The notes: a model not told the origin generated them from the letters alone. A DNA stretch of 64,000 bases from Uranotaenia lowii (GCF_029784155.1 NC_073692.1:23584444-23648443), one strand, 5' to 3'; shown: positions 12,420 to 25,281, counted from the stretch's first letter. Made by a program: numbers and translations.

Positions 12420-13100
12420 TCAGTAGACATTTTTTTTAATGTTAAGTTTCTGTTGATAGTTTGGATCGAGAGTTTAGGAATAGGGCAGTTGTAAATTGAA
12501 AAGAAAAACGAAGGGTGAAAAATCGATGAAAGACAGCGTTAGTGATGATATTTGATAAGGATAGAGGACAAAATAAAAAAAAATGTACGCACGGAGAAGA
12601 ATCAGGAACTCGTACAAGTTGCGGTTCCGATTAGTTGGTAGATTTCATATTGTACTTATTTTCTTAGTTTGAGTTTGATTTTTTGGTAGCTCAGTAGGAC
12701 ATTTCATTTGTCAAATCAGCTATTAGAGACAGTGGCACCATTTCATGTACATTTGCCATCGATTATGCTATAAACTTAGTTTCTAAAGTTCTAGCAATAG
12801 AAGTGCGACTCGAATACATATATATATATACATATATATATGTAGGTTAAACATAAGAAATATCAAGCGAAATCTCAGATTAGCTGTTAGTTTTCTACGA
12901 TAAGTTATTTGTGATTCGTGTAAACGGTATTATTTTACTCCACCCCATCAGAAGGGCTCCTGAAAAATGTGCGGCCAATTGTACTTATCTCAATCGAGAC
13001 GACTTCGGAAAAAAGACAAATAAAGGGCTTAAAAGTTATTTTAAATGTATAAATAAAATTTTTGCTATTCATTGAAAGATATCACATGACCAGTTTAAAC
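12420..13100 (+). other. non-repetitive, UTR-like block of unknown origin
   Basis: This stretch differs from its surroundings: it is less repetitive, has balanced short words, a TA microsatellite at 12815-12842 and AATAAA hexamers near 13018 and 13052. It reads like a 3' UTR rather than transposon debris. It could be a distal part of a very long bowl 3' UTR or a non-coding exon, but nothing links it directly to a gene. Confidence 0.25.
12815..12842. repeat. TA microsatellite
   Basis: Interrupted (AT)n with single C and G interruptions, nearly self-complementary. Confidence 0.85.
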
Positions 13101-13865
13101 TAATTTTTCTCTCGAAATTTTAGCAACAAATAAAACAAGACGGATTATCATCAGTGAGAAGATGCGACATCTTTTAAATCAATAAAAAAACCCAAGATGG
13201 CAAAATTCATAAGAAAACGAGATAAACTGACAGCTGAAAAATGACTTCAACCAAAGACGAAACAATGTTTCGAGGAGCAAAGAAACAAGATATGTTGGTA
13301 TTCCCCCCCAAAGAAGTCGCGCCTCTAAGCTGAGCGTCAGCCATGCTTCGTTAAACTTTATTACCGTAATCGGATTATCCGAGATTCGGCTTAAGCGATC
13401 TCGCGTGATTGGGCTTGGTGGTGCGCTTGGTGTTTGGTTGGTGAATAAAAATTCTGAAGATTGGTCCTTGCTGCTTAATTTTTTCTGCATATCAAGATTT
13501 GAATGACATTGAACATTTTTCCTAAAAATAAATTTGAAATATGAGCAATTTTTTCGGAAGAATTTGATAAACTGACAAAAATAGGCAGTGATGTCCAAAA
13601 TTTTTCATGAAAATTTTACTTGTAATATTTTGCATGTGTCAACTAACGGTCGCCACGGAAGGAAAAAAAATCTACATACGCACAATGTATATCCAACAGG
13701 GGGGCGGTCCAAAAACGGGTCTAGTTTATGGATACCAGATTTTTTTCAGCACATATCCGAGCTGGGAAAATCCTGGTTTTTTAAACCTTGCAAAATTCGA
13801 GCATTTAATTCCGGGCAATCAAGAACGTTTTGGTCAAAATCTAGCCATTATTGAATAAAAATTAA
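13101..13865. other. intergenic, no gene seen
   Basis: Contains a somewhat GC-richer patch at 13300-13450. Open frames at 13179-13598 (-) and 13588-13858 (+) have no recognisable domain and lack support as genes. Confidence 0.4.
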
Positions 13866-14295
13866 GAAGACAACAAGTAATTACTTTTTACAAAACAGAG
13901 GGGAGAGATGAAAGATCTCCACTGCTGGCGATCAGGAGCCAGTTTCCTAACTTCCTGCCAGCTAAGGTTCTCGTCAACTGTGCGGATTTCAGCGGCTAGA
14001 CTACGCCGCCGCGAGTTTCTGGCCTGCCTCTTCTTCGATGCCCATCTGAATTCCAGTCTAGCGCCTCTCTGCAAATCTCGTATTCATTCCTTCGCAGCAT
14101 GTGCCTAATCCATCTCCACTTACGTTCCCGAATCTCGATTTCTAGCGCCTTTTGGTGACACCGGCGATGAAGTTCTACGTTTGAGATCCAGTTGCCAGGT
14201 CACCAAGCGCGGATGATACTCCGCAGGCAGCGATTCACAAAAACTTGCAGATTTCGCGTCGTCACCGCATATGTGTAGGGGAACTGGGTATAAAA
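13866..14295 (-). pseudogene. LINE ORF2 3'-end relic (endonuclease-reverse transcriptase C-terminus)
   Basis: On the - strand the translation carries the C-terminal block shared by many insect non-LTR retrotransposons: a run like RERKWRWIRHMLRR, then a basic GRP region, then RRSLAAEIRTVDENLSWQEV and QQWRSFISPLCF near the end. Frame changes are needed between about 14050 and 14120, and the catalytic reverse transcriptase region is absent. It is a 5'-truncated, inactive copy, as is typical of LINEs. Confidence 0.8.
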
Positions 14296-15570
14296 TGCGC
14301 AGTCTGGACAAGATTCATCAGTATTTCACTAAATAAACATTGTTCAACATTTCTGAAAATGACAGTTTGTTCTATTTGCACTTTTATGCGTTTATAAACA
14401 TTTAAGGACCTTCTAAGTTTTCTATATTGCGGAAATTTAACAAAAAACGAATACACAATTTTTTAGGAGCTTTTCTTGCAATTTTTCAACTTTTCTCGTA
14501 AGGAATTACGGCATCTATCAACATTTACCTGGCATCTGTTCCAATGATGAACATTGGTCTTGACAATCATCACACAACAAAAAATTTCCTTATTCAATTA
14601 ATTTTGCTATTATTTTAAAAGGTTATTAATAAACATGTCTAGGCAGGGCAAAACGCCCTACACACTAGTAAATTTCTAGTGTAAATTTATGTCAAATTGG
14701 ATGCACAAAATTGAAGCATCACTTTTGACATAAAATTACAATGAAGAAAGACACAAACGCTTGAAGCCATAAAATATCGAAGATTTGATGCACAAAATTG
14801 AAGCATTGCATTTGACGTAGAATTAGATCCCATTTCTTTTAAATTAACCAAAACCAAAATCTATTCGTTTTGGGAGATGTCATCTTTGATAATCAAATAC
14901 ATGTAGGCGAAATTCATTGTAAAGAAGTTTTATTTCAATTACACTACATTTTTTTTGGCTATTCACATTTGTAGAAGGTAATCATCGTTGTTGATGAACT
15001 TAGCATTAGTATTTATATGCTATTATTAAAGTTATTTCTACCTTACTTTAGTTTTGAACTGTAAAATGTTTCTATATAGAAGTTTATAAATAAAATTACT
15101 ACAGCTATTGATTTAGCAAATTATTTTCTAACATTTGGCTTTTTGGAAATGGGTTTCCAACAAAAAATCGGTACTAATCTTTAGGCTTGTTACAATTTTT
15201 CAATTTACTGAGATTTTTTTTTTGAAGAATTCAAATTTGACGTAGAAGTTGAATCATTTCAAAGTATTTTGCAAAACTTTGAGTTCATTTACTACACTCA
15301 AATATTTGTTAATTAAACGCCCTAGTTTATACGTTATGCTATAGAAATGACTTAAAAATGTTCCACATTTTCCACAGATAACCTCATACGCCTGAATATA
15401 GACAGTGTATTTGTTTTTGGATTATAATGGTTTTTTTTAGCCTTACTTTAAAATGTTTCTATATTGAAGTTGATACAGTAGGTACTGTCGAAGATCAAAT
15501 AAAAGAAGATAACGTTGTTATCAAACATGTACATAGATTTATGCTTCATAGCTTGCCTCATTATTATTAT
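14296..15570. other. AT-rich intergenic with an ~84-bp direct duplication
   Basis: Two copies of gatgcacaaaattgaagcat, at about 14699 and 14783, each followed by a similar TTTGACATA/TTTGACGTA stretch, form a short tandem duplication. No gene was recognised in the rest. Confidence 0.5.
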
Positions 15571-15709
15571 TTTTTTGTTTCGATTATAGTCGTTTTACCA
15601 TCTTTATGGCATTCGCGACTTTATCAATGTTACAGTTGACGGATCGTTATTGAAAAACTTATCCGGTACAACTGTGTTCGATGTTTACTCTTGGGCTCGA
15701 ACTCGCGGA
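15571..15709 (-). mobile_element. tRNA-derived SINE, family A, truncated copy
   Basis: Closely matches 4881-5019, from the T-rich end through ctcttgggctcgaactcgcgg, and then stops, so the A-box end is lost. About 90% identity by eye. Confidence 0.78.
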
Positions 15710-16174
15710 ATAAATTATTTTCATTTTTGTTATTATAAAAGTTCGATATACTTACCTTGTAGTACCAAAGTGGAGGCAATATGCGAACCAAAGTTTGCTC
15801 ACCTTGAAAATGTAAAACTTTTTATTGCGTTTTCAACAATTTGATAGCAACTTTGCTTTGCACAAAATCTTAGGATTGTACAACTTACAACTTTCTATTG
15901 ACTGACTTACAATTTGATTAGAATTTCCTTTTCCAGGTAGCCTGAGGTTTGTACAACGTTTTTCACCATTTAGTACAATTTATTGTTACTGTATCCCAAA
16001 GCAAGTATATTTTTCCCTTATCACGATTTTACTATGAATCGCCGTGAACCCACAAAATTGAACCATATACAACTTCATATATACCTTCCCTCAGTCTCGA
16101 GCTCACAACGTTCCGATCCCTGTCCTTCGATACTTCATCGGCGCCATTTCATGTTGATAAAAACAAGCAAATTT

Positions 16175-16674
16175 NNNNNNNNNNNNNNNNNNNNNNNNNN
16201 NNNNNNNNNNNNNNNNNNNNNNNNNNNNNNNNNNNNNNNNNNNNNNNNNNNNNNNNNNNNNNNNNNNNNNNNNNNNNNNNNNNNNNNNNNNNNNNNNNNN
16301 NNNNNNNNNNNNNNNNNNNNNNNNNNNNNNNNNNNNNNNNNNNNNNNNNNNNNNNNNNNNNNNNNNNNNNNNNNNNNNNNNNNNNNNNNNNNNNNNNNNN
16401 NNNNNNNNNNNNNNNNNNNNNNNNNNNNNNNNNNNNNNNNNNNNNNNNNNNNNNNNNNNNNNNNNNNNNNNNNNNNNNNNNNNNNNNNNNNNNNNNNNNN
16501 NNNNNNNNNNNNNNNNNNNNNNNNNNNNNNNNNNNNNNNNNNNNNNNNNNNNNNNNNNNNNNNNNNNNNNNNNNNNNNNNNNNNNNNNNNNNNNNNNNNN
16601 NNNNNNNNNNNNNNNNNNNNNNNNNNNNNNNNNNNNNNNNNNNNNNNNNNNNNNNNNNNNNNNNNNNNNNNNNN
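16175..16674. other. assembly gap, 500 N
   Basis: Exactly 500 unresolved bases, a common placeholder size for unknown gap length. The open frames drawn through it are meaningless. Confidence 0.99.
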
Positions 16675-18300
16675 GCTGAGTGTGGACAAGGCTTTAAAAG
16701 CTACTGCTTTGTTTGTTTTGAAATGATTTCAGTTCCGGTAAATAAGACGGACTGGAGTTAGAAAAGCTGCTGCTTTCTTTGTATTGGAACAATTCTAGTT
16801 CTAGTCAATAGAAAGCACAGGAAGCGCAGATGGGATAAGTTTCTGCTTTGTTTGAGTAGGAATTATTGTAATTCCGAAAGATAAATTCAGCTCATCGAGA
16901 AACTCCAAATCGAAAATGGTGCGAATCTTAATGAAAAGGTCAAATGAAGTATAAAAGAATAAAGAAAACCAAATTGAAAACGAAAATTTATGAAGAATGT
17001 ACTGGACAAAAATAAATGTTATAAAAATAAATAAATCAAATATGTGGCAACGCTGAAATAGAAGTTGTAGGGTACAAACACAGTGAGCGCGAAGCGAACT
17101 GCGAAGCAAGATGTGCATTTACCGGCTGAATTTCGCAAGCTCGTTTTTGAAGGCCGGACCCAGTAGACGCGAATTGCGAAATAAGATTGCAGAAGAAAAC
17201 CTCGTTAATTCCGGAAATCGCGTAAAAAGATTGGATTCCTGGATAGTGGAAACAATTCTGACTGCAGGAGATATGAAGAGGAGTCATAAGAAAATGATAT
17301 AAAGACTTAACATAAGCATTAGACACTTAGATTCCACCACGAAACTCAAACTATTCAAAACTTTCCTTCTACCTCACTTTACTTATAACTGTTTTATGAT
17401 ATGGATGTGAAGCGTTTCCTTGGTTGTAGTTATGCTGATTTTTACCACTTTCGCAATTGTATGATGATTTTTAAAATTATCGATAATAAAAAACCTTCTT
17501 ATGTGTATTCATTGCTAACTCTCTTACGTAGTTGACGCCGGGGAACTGAAATGAAGGGAGAAAAGTCGTCCACGATCACACAAATTGTGCAGCCAATGAT
17601 TGAATTTGTGGTAATTTGTGACAATTAGTTAGAGGAAATAAGAAGGTTTGAGTTCAAATGAGAGAAAACAGTGCTCAGAGAGATTGCAAATGTGCTAATT
17701 GTTGAAAATTGTTGCAATTTGTGCAGCAGTTGTGGAATTTCAATCATTACCACTCCAAATGCAAAAATTTCTCTCTTGATTGCAATTTCTAGTTTACGCA
17801 TTTCCAATTTTCTCCTCCCCCATCATTCATCATTTTACTATGGTAATTCTTTCATAGTTAGAAGTATAAAAAAATTGGAACCAGCTCCTGACGCGAATAG
17901 CGTTAAATTTTCAAGAGAATTTACCGGCTTTACTAAACGAAAGTGCATAAAACCTAGAATAGTATTGTTTCATGCTACATAACTTCAGGAATAGTTAAAT
18001 AAGATTGAATACAGTTGTTCTAATAACTACAAATTTTAAACGATTTAAAAGATCTTTAATATTATGTTACATGGAAATTTTAAATAAATAATTATAATAA
18101 TAATAAATAACTAAAAAAATGAGAAATATGACAAAATTTGGACGTCTGACTATACTACAAATATATTACAAATGTAATAATTATTTGACAAAAGTAACTA
18201 AAATATGATAAAAATCGTTATGTGATATCGTTACAAAGTAATGATAACGTCATTATTTCGACGACATTATTTTATTGTTTTATAACATTTGTGATATTAT
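16675..18300. other. intergenic, no gene seen
   Basis: AT-rich unique-looking sequence. A mildly GC-richer patch at 17080-17260 has short open frames with no recognisable domain. Confidence 0.45.
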
Positions 18301-18319
18301 TGTGAAATATTGGTTTATT

Positions 18320-19020
18320 TAATGTCGTAATTCTCACTTTTTTGACATATTTTTGTCAGAATTTTATTTTATTTTTATCGCATTCTTTAAAATTTTGTCA
18401 GATATTTGTCATTACTGTGTCAAAATTTTTTCATAGTTTTATCAGGAATTTGTCAAAGTCTTATCCATTTGTCAAAGTTTTGTCATTTTAGGTCAAATGT
18501 TTGCCATATTTAACCAACTTTGTTATTATTTTTTCATAGCTTTATAATATGTTTGTCAAATTTTTGTGATTTTGTTGTAAATTTTTTGATATTATTAGGT
18601 TATATTTGATTTTTTTTGTCAAATATTTGTCCATATTCTTGATCTGTCGGGTTATTGCATTTTAGTCAAAAATTTGTCAAAATTTTTACCACATGTTTAG
18701 TTTAGTCATTTTTGTCAATTTTTCTTCATATTTTTGTTATAACTTTGAAATATTTTTAATAATTTTTCACTACATTTGTCGTATATTATTCAAAGTTCTG
18801 TCATTTGTCACTTTTTCGTTTGTCAAATTTTTGTCTAGGTTCTTTTGGATTTTGTCATTTGAATGTCGAATTTAAGTCATTTTTTATTCATATGCGTTTA
18901 TTATGCAACTTTTTTTCCTTTTTTTGTATTATTATAACCTTGTTTAAATTTTTGTACATTTTTTCAGTGCCATTTTCAGATTTTTGACAGTTTTGTTAAA
19001 TGTTTGTCATTTTTTATGTA
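18320..19020. repeat. decayed 9-bp satellite (TTTTTGTCA family)
   Basis: The words tttgtca, ttgtcaaa, tttgtcat and ttttatca recur every 8-25 bases on a T-rich strand, with no intact run. Composition and core word match the large arrays, so this is best read as an old, eroded array of the same family. Confidence 0.6.
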
Positions 19021-19027
19021 GTTTTTG

Positions 19028-19115
19028 AGCCAGTTCACCCAATACTCATATTGTAGGGAGCTCATGCGATTTTCAGTTATTTACAGTATTTGAATCGTCG
19101 AAATCGGGTGTTATT
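19028..19115 (-). repeat. single unit of the ~137-bp 'tattgggtgaaagggcta' repeat
   Basis: Contains ttcacccaatactcatattg and gattttcagttatttacag, the hallmarks of the family best seen at 57.1-58.3 kb, here in the opposite orientation. Confidence 0.5.
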
Positions 19116-20214
19116 TCTAAAATAAATTTTTGGCGAAAAATGGACTTTCTGGAACTTATCCGTTTTTCAGAAAACCTTCCAGGTAAGTCAATTTTCGTCC
19201 TTTTTTTCGAGATAAAAGCAGATCTTGACTATTGTTTTCATATTGTAGTCATTAGGCATTTTAATTATAATTAAGATTTTTTATCGAAAATTTACTTCGG
19301 GATTACACCAGACTTTGACATTTATGCATTTTAAGGTACTTGGCATCAAATTTCGATTTTTCCGATTTCCGTTGGTGAATTTTGAGGCTCATTAACAGAT
19401 CAGTTTTTGGGCCAATCTGCAAAATCTATATGGTCAGTTTTCAAGATTTGACATAACCCATTTGGCCTTCTCCCCAAATATTGACTCTTTGACTATTGAC
19501 TCGCTTTACCACAATTTGTAATAACTTTTAGTCATTTTTTTAATCATGTTTTAGACACATTTACCACTTTTTAGGTAATATTCAAAATGTTGGTTATTTT
19601 TATCATGTTTTTTTTAAGTTTTATGATTTTTTTATGATTTTTATCATTTTTGAGTGCTTTATTTTTTGTAATTGTTGTTATTTTCAATCTACATCCAAGA
19701 ACATAAAAACGTTTTAATGGTGTATTCTAAATGATATTGGTCCTGTTTTAGCGAAAACTATATGGTAATGTTGTTCCAAAAACCACATGGGCACATGGCC
19801 CAAATCAAATGTTTCCAAAAACGAACGTCTGCAGCTCGATGCAAAATGTGGTCAAGAGACGTTTTACCCAGGTACGAATATCTCTTGAGATTTGCACTCT
19901 ACACTCTGCATCGAGGTATTTAGAATCAGTACAAAAATAAACATAAACTTCTTTTACGAGCTCGAGTAGAGCAGTAGGTAAATGCATACAAATCATTTAA
20001 CGGGATAAATATTATAATAGCTATAATAGCTGAGTGATGAGTTTTATCCCATTTCCTGAAGGCTATTATTTCAGCATTTTTTTTTATTGTGAGTTGATAA
20101 TTTTTATCTGGATGAGCAATAATTTTGTTGTCATAATATCACCGGTTGATATGAATTATTTATGATTGCATAGATCTTTTGAATTATTTAAAATATTACG
20201 AGTTACTCGCCTTA
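19116..20214. other. AT-rich intergenic, no gene seen
   Basis: Partly low-complexity T-rich DNA near 19500-19690 with degenerate ttttttatcat words. No gene recognised. Confidence 0.45.
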
Positions 20215-20310
20215 CGCTGACCCGGAATCGAACTCTAGAACACCGAGCTCCCTCCTCGTCAACTTATTCAAAATCGGGTGACACTCAACTATAGAGCTGG
20301 CGTGGTTAGG
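20215..20310 (-). mobile_element. tRNA-like SINE head, family B
   Basis: On the - strand an A-box-like CTATAGTTGAGTGTC is followed at tRNA-like spacing by a B-box-like GAGTTCGATTCCGGG. The intervening stem sequence does not fold as a clean tRNA, so a SINE head is more likely than a tRNA gene. Confidence 0.42.
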
Positions 20311-20390
20311 TGACCAATGACTTCAAATGTACTAAAACAGTACAATTGAAGTCAGAATCCGTGATAGAATTCTTTAGTGCAGAGAAGCAG

Positions 20391-20853
20391 ATTTTTGTTA
20401 AACGGTTCCATCTGAAAAAAATCCACACATTTTTTTTAAACGAGCACACGTATATAAGATCTCAGTTAAAGTTCATGTTTCTATGAAAAGATCTAATAAC
20501 TAAAACTAGCATACATTTTTCGAGGATATAATGGCTAGCATCTTGTAAAGGCTAAAACCACTAGCCCACAGAAAGAGTACTTTATATACATATATACCGT
20601 GACCGGGATTCGATCTCATGACCTCTGGCTTAGAAGACATACACGCTACCCTCTAGATCATGGTCGGTGGCTAAATTCCTCATCTAGTATCCGGCATCGC
20701 TAACTTAAAACTTAGCGCTGCTATTTCAGAAAAAGTAGGCGCTAATAGCTAAAGCATTCATCGCTCATTAATGACCAATTACAATTAGTGCTGTTAGCGT
20801 ACAATTAGTGAGCTAGCGGTGTCGGAGACTGGATGGAACCGTTTAACAAAAAT
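20391..20853. mobile_element. 463-bp element with perfect 22-bp terminal inverted repeats
   Basis: The 22 bases at 20391-20412 (starting ATTTTTGTTAAACGG) are the exact reverse complement of 20832-20853. Inside lies a tRNA-like segment at 20596-20669. No target-site duplication was obvious. It may be a MITE or an inverted pair of a repeat end flanking a SINE insertion. Confidence 0.55.
20596..20669 (-). mobile_element. tRNA-like sequence (Arg-TCT-like anticodon loop), SINE head or tRNA pseudogene
   Basis: On the - strand it reads GGTAGCGTGT, then an anticodon-loop-like CTTCTAA, then GAGATCGAATCCCGG as B box. The acceptor stem pairs only partly, so a functional tRNA gene is unlikely. Confidence 0.45.
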
Positions 20854-21582
20854 ATAGGACGTTAAAAGAAGGTCTCGTACTCGTTGTACCGATTTCGTTT
20901 AATGAAGTTCTTTAATGTGTTACCCGATTTTCTCCCACTAGAACACGTTTATACGTATTCTGACTGTACCTTTATCATTTAGCTATTTGAAAAAGTACGA
21001 TAGTGAAGAAACACCTTCACCGCCAGTGTGGTGCGGGGAAAACCGATTCCAAAATGGAAAACCATTATAAAGCTGGACGAGCAATCCCAAGGCGACGGGC
21101 GTACGCAAGGTTATTGCAATTCAAAACTTTGCAATGGCTGCTGCTAAAAGGATTCCCCACCATTTTGATCCATTTTTCTCGTTTGTTCGTTCCAAGGATG
21201 AAAGCCATGACGGTCCATTCATTGGAGCAATAACGCTAATGGTATTATTATTGCCATTGTGTCTGGGGCGAGAAGCGGAGAAAAGCTTCGAACCGCGTGT
21301 TTTCTATTGTTTCTGTGGGTGGGCTAAATTCTAATAGACTGAATAGTGAAAGAATTGGCTGAATAATGATCACGATAATGGTCATTAGTTTATTTTTCCT
21401 TTTTTTTTGTATTTGTGTGTGGGTGTAAGCGGGAGTAGACCATTGTTTTCAATGAGCTGCCGAAGAAGGAACGTAAATTTAGCCTCTATAATCTATAGCA
21501 ATTTTCGTTAAAGTGATTGTTTTCGTTTGCTCGTTCAAAGTTATCATGCTTAAAGAGACTTTAAAGGATCTTTAAAGCAAAG
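20854..21582. other. intergenic, no gene seen
   Basis: More balanced composition than its surroundings, but the open frames at 21003-21334 show no recognisable domain. Confidence 0.4.
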
Positions 21583-21650
21583 GTTCTGCCGACTTTAATG
21601 ATTTTTATAAGACTATACAGTCTTATAAAAATCATTAAATTTGGCAGAAC
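21583..21650. repeat. 68-bp near-perfect palindrome
   Basis: Two 32-base arms, GTTCTGCC at the outside and AAGACT at the inside, are mirror images with two mismatches around a 4-base centre. It could be a tiny foldback element or the stem of a hairpin RNA. Confidence 0.75.
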
Positions 21651-22194
21651 AAACTAAAACGGTATCACAATAATGAACTCTAGTCGAAATAATTTGCCCT
21701 AGAGAAGAAAAACCGCAAAAACAAACCACCATCAAGATAATTCCTGGCCCAATTATCATCAATTCTCAGCCACCTCTCCTAATCCATCAGAATCAGCCTC
21801 TGAAAAAGGTCGAAAATGTTGAGGTGTTTCTCCCGAGCGAAAATTTTTACACTCGAAGTCAGTTGTTTTGGTGGTGCGTTTCTTGTGCCATTTTTGGGGG
21901 GCAGGCCAAGCTGTTTCCAGTAAATGGAGCACTAATAGGCTGCTGCTGTTTTCGATACGAGCAAAAACCAATTTCGGTAACAAACACAACGAAATTGCCA
22001 ATCGAAAACGGAGGAAAATCCAGGTAATCTGCCCCGATGCTCGTTAGACCGCTAATGATGTTTAGATTGAAGATTTAGTTGGATTTGAATCAATATAATT
22101 GGTTTGGCTTGAAAATCACACCAAATTTAGGGACTTACATTCAGGATAAAACACCTGAGTTAAAATTTTTTAAATAAGTTGTTGAAAAATCATG
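21651..22194. other. intergenic, no gene seen
   Basis: Balanced composition. Short open frames on both strands (21759-22027) show no recognisable domain. Confidence 0.4.
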
Positions 22195-22440
22195 ATTATT
22201 TATCAAGTTCATATTAAAATGACACAAAAATAACACAAAAATGAAACAAACCACACTAAAATTACAAAAATGACAAAAATGACACAGAAATGACACAATT
22301 ATGACAAAAAAATGACTAAAAATTGCCAAAGAATTAAACAAAAATAACAAAAATTTAAGAAAAATGACAAAAAAAGAAGAAGAAAAATAACAAAAAAGTA
22401 ACAAAAATTACAAAAATGTCAAAAAAAAATAATCAAAAAA
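22195..22440. repeat. decayed edge of satellite array 2
   Basis: Words such as aaaatgacac, aaaaataac and aaaaatgac recur in an irregular A-rich field that grades into the perfect array at 22441. It looks like the eroded flank of the same array. Confidence 0.7.
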
Positions 22441-24222
22441 TGACAAAAATGACAAAAATGACAAAAATGACAAAAATGACAAAAATGACAAAAATGACAA
22501 AAATGACAAAAATGACAAAAATGACAAAAATGACAAAAATGACAAAAATGACAAAAATGGCAAAAATCTCAAAAATGACAAAAATGACAAAAATGAAAAA
22601 AATGACAAAAATGACAAAAATGACAAAAATGACAAAAATGACAAAAATGACAAAAATGACAAAAATGACAAAAATGACAAAAATGACAAAAATGACAAAA
22701 ATGACAAAAATGACAAAAATGACAAAAATGACAAAAATGACAAAAATGACAAAAATGACAAAAATGACAAAAATGACAAAAATGACAAAAATGACAAAAA
22801 TGACAAAAATGACAAAAATGACAAAAATGACAAAAATGACAAAAATGACAAAAATGTCAAAAATGACAAAAATGACAAAAATGACAAAAATGACAAAAAT
22901 GACAAAAATGACAAATATGACAAAAATGACAAAAATGACAAAAATGACAAAAATGACAAAAATGACAAAAATGACAAAAATGACAAAAATGACAAAAATG
23001 ACAAAAATGACAAAAATGACAAAAATGACAAAAATGACAAAAATGACAAAAATGACAAAAATGACAAAAATGACAAAAATGACAAAAATGACAAAAATGA
23101 CAAAAATGACAAAAATGACAAAAATGACAAAAATGACAAAAATGACAAAAATGACAAAAATGACAAAAATGACAAAAATGACAAAAATGACAAAAATGAC
23201 AAAAATGACAAAAATGACAAAAATGACAAAAATGACAAAAATGACAAAAATGACAAAAATGACAAAAATGACAAAAATGACAAAAATGACAAAAATGACA
23301 AAAATGACAAAAATGACAAAAATGACAAAAATGACAAAAATGACAAAAATGACAAAAATGACAAAAATGACAAAAATGACAAAAATGACAAAAATGACAA
23401 AAATGACAAAAATGACAAAAATGACAAAAATGACAAAAATGACAAAAATGACAAAAATGACAAAAATGACAAAAATGACAAAAATGACAAAAATGACAAA
23501 AATGACAAAAATGACAAAAATGACAAAAATGACAAAAATGACAAAAATGACAAAAATGACAAAAATGACAAAAATGACAAAAATGACAAAAATGACAAAA
23601 ATGACAAAAATGACAAAAATGACAAAAATGACAAAAATGACAAAAATGACAAAAATGACAAAAATGACAAAAATGACAAAAATGACAAAAATGACAAAAA
23701 TGACAAAAATGACAAAAATGACAAAAATGACAAAAATGACAAAAATGACAAAAATGACAAAAATGACAAAAATGACAAAAATGACAAAAATGACAAAAAT
23801 GACAAAAATGACAAAAATGACAAAAATGACAAAAATGACAAAAATGACAAAAATGACAAAAATGACAAAAATGACAAAAATGACAAAAATGACAAAAATG
23901 ACAAAAATGACAAAAATGACAAAAATGACAAAAATGACAAAAATGACAAAAATGACAAAAATGACAAAAATGACAAAAATGACAAAAATGACAAAAATGA
24001 CAAAAATGACAAAAATGACAAAAATGACAAAAATGACAAAAATGACAAAAATGACAAAAATGACAAAAATGACAAAAATGACAAAAATGACAAAAATGAC
24101 AAAAATGACAAAAATGACAAAAATGACAAAAATGACAAAAATGACAAAAATGACAAAAATGACAAAAAAGACAAAAATGACAAAAATGACAAAAATGACA
24201 AAAATGACAAATATGACAAAAT
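22441..24222. repeat. 9-bp satellite array 2 (TGACAAAAA)n
   Basis: About 198 tandem copies of TGACAAAAA, the reverse complement of the unit in array 3. From about 22925 to 24160 no variant unit was seen, which implies very recent expansion or efficient homogenisation. The left 500 bases carry scattered single-base variants. It lies between bowl and the large gene. Confidence 0.97.
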
Positions 24223-25281
24223 TGAGAAATTCTGAAAAAGTTCTATCATTTATGCACTAGTTGACAGCAAAAGTCAGATAGGCAATTACAGGAGCCAGCA
24301 AATCAAGGAAATGCCATAGTCTTGATAAACATTCGCTCGTTATTACATCCTCAATTACCCATCTCGCAAAATTTCCGCCTTGAAGGCCCGAACGACAAAT
24401 CTCCCATGAACATCCATATCTCGAGCGACTTCTTCTCCGATAACACAAAACTCCATCTAAGCTACTACACCAAGCACAAAAAATGGGGAACATAAATTCA
24501 AGTATACGCGCTTCTGATTTATAGTAAATATTTTGCCCATTTTTCATGCAAACACACGACTGACGCGGAATCTACGACAAAGGTTCTCCGCCAGCTTCAA
24601 AGCGGCCGCGGATTCAAGAGATTTTTTTTATTCATACTTATTCGAATCGTGTGATCTTCCATTGGAAAAAGTGCAAAATATAGCACCCGATTCCCCACTG
24701 AAGGGATTTGGTGGTGCCATCAAGGGCTCTGGAGGCTTGCTTGAGCGTGTCACAAACGGCAAAGCACGTCACAACAGCCCCTACCACCCTAAAGGCATCG
24801 CGCAGCAATAAAGTGTTACAGTGTTGGCACGTATTTGTGCTTTTTTTTGCTTCTGGACGTCCTTTTGGTTGTTACACCGGAATCAGAATCTGAGCTTTCT
24901 GGTCCTATACGTAAGCCTCGAGGTGAGGTGGCAGGGATTTGTTTTGATTGACATTTACCGGTTGGTCGATTTCGGTTTGATTCATGTTTTTTTACGTTTT
25001 ACTTTTTTTGTGTGTGGACTCGGTGTACAGGAAGAAAGTATGGTTAAAGACTGAAACAAGTTGAGCTTCACTGATTTTCAGAGTTAGCTCTTACCCAAAA
25101 CACAAACACGCAAAACCCAAAACTATCCAGTACTTTATAGGTAATTCAGTACTTTCTAAGTCAAGAGCTCTGAATGCAACGTAGTGTGTGAAACCAACGG
25201 CAACAGCAATATTTATCGTGAATCATGTTGTTTTGTTCAATCCTTGTTTACGTTTTCCCATGTGTTTTCGTTTGACAGCTT
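24223..25281. other. intergenic, unresolved open frames
   Basis: The stretch 24530-24900 has near-balanced composition and open frames of 60-92 codons, but no recognisable domain or splice architecture. It may be old transposon or pseudogene DNA. Confidence 0.4.

Noticed and set aside
15983..16726. 247- and 184-codon frames on the two strands
   Set aside because: They run through 500 N bases and have almost no real sequence.
20596..20669. tRNA-Arg(TCT) gene
   Set aside because: The anticodon-like loop is present but the acceptor stem does not pair well enough.
22408..24260. Two ~613-codon frames on opposite strands
   Set aside because: Pure (TGACAAAAA)n satellite; the MTK and SFL repeats are by-products.
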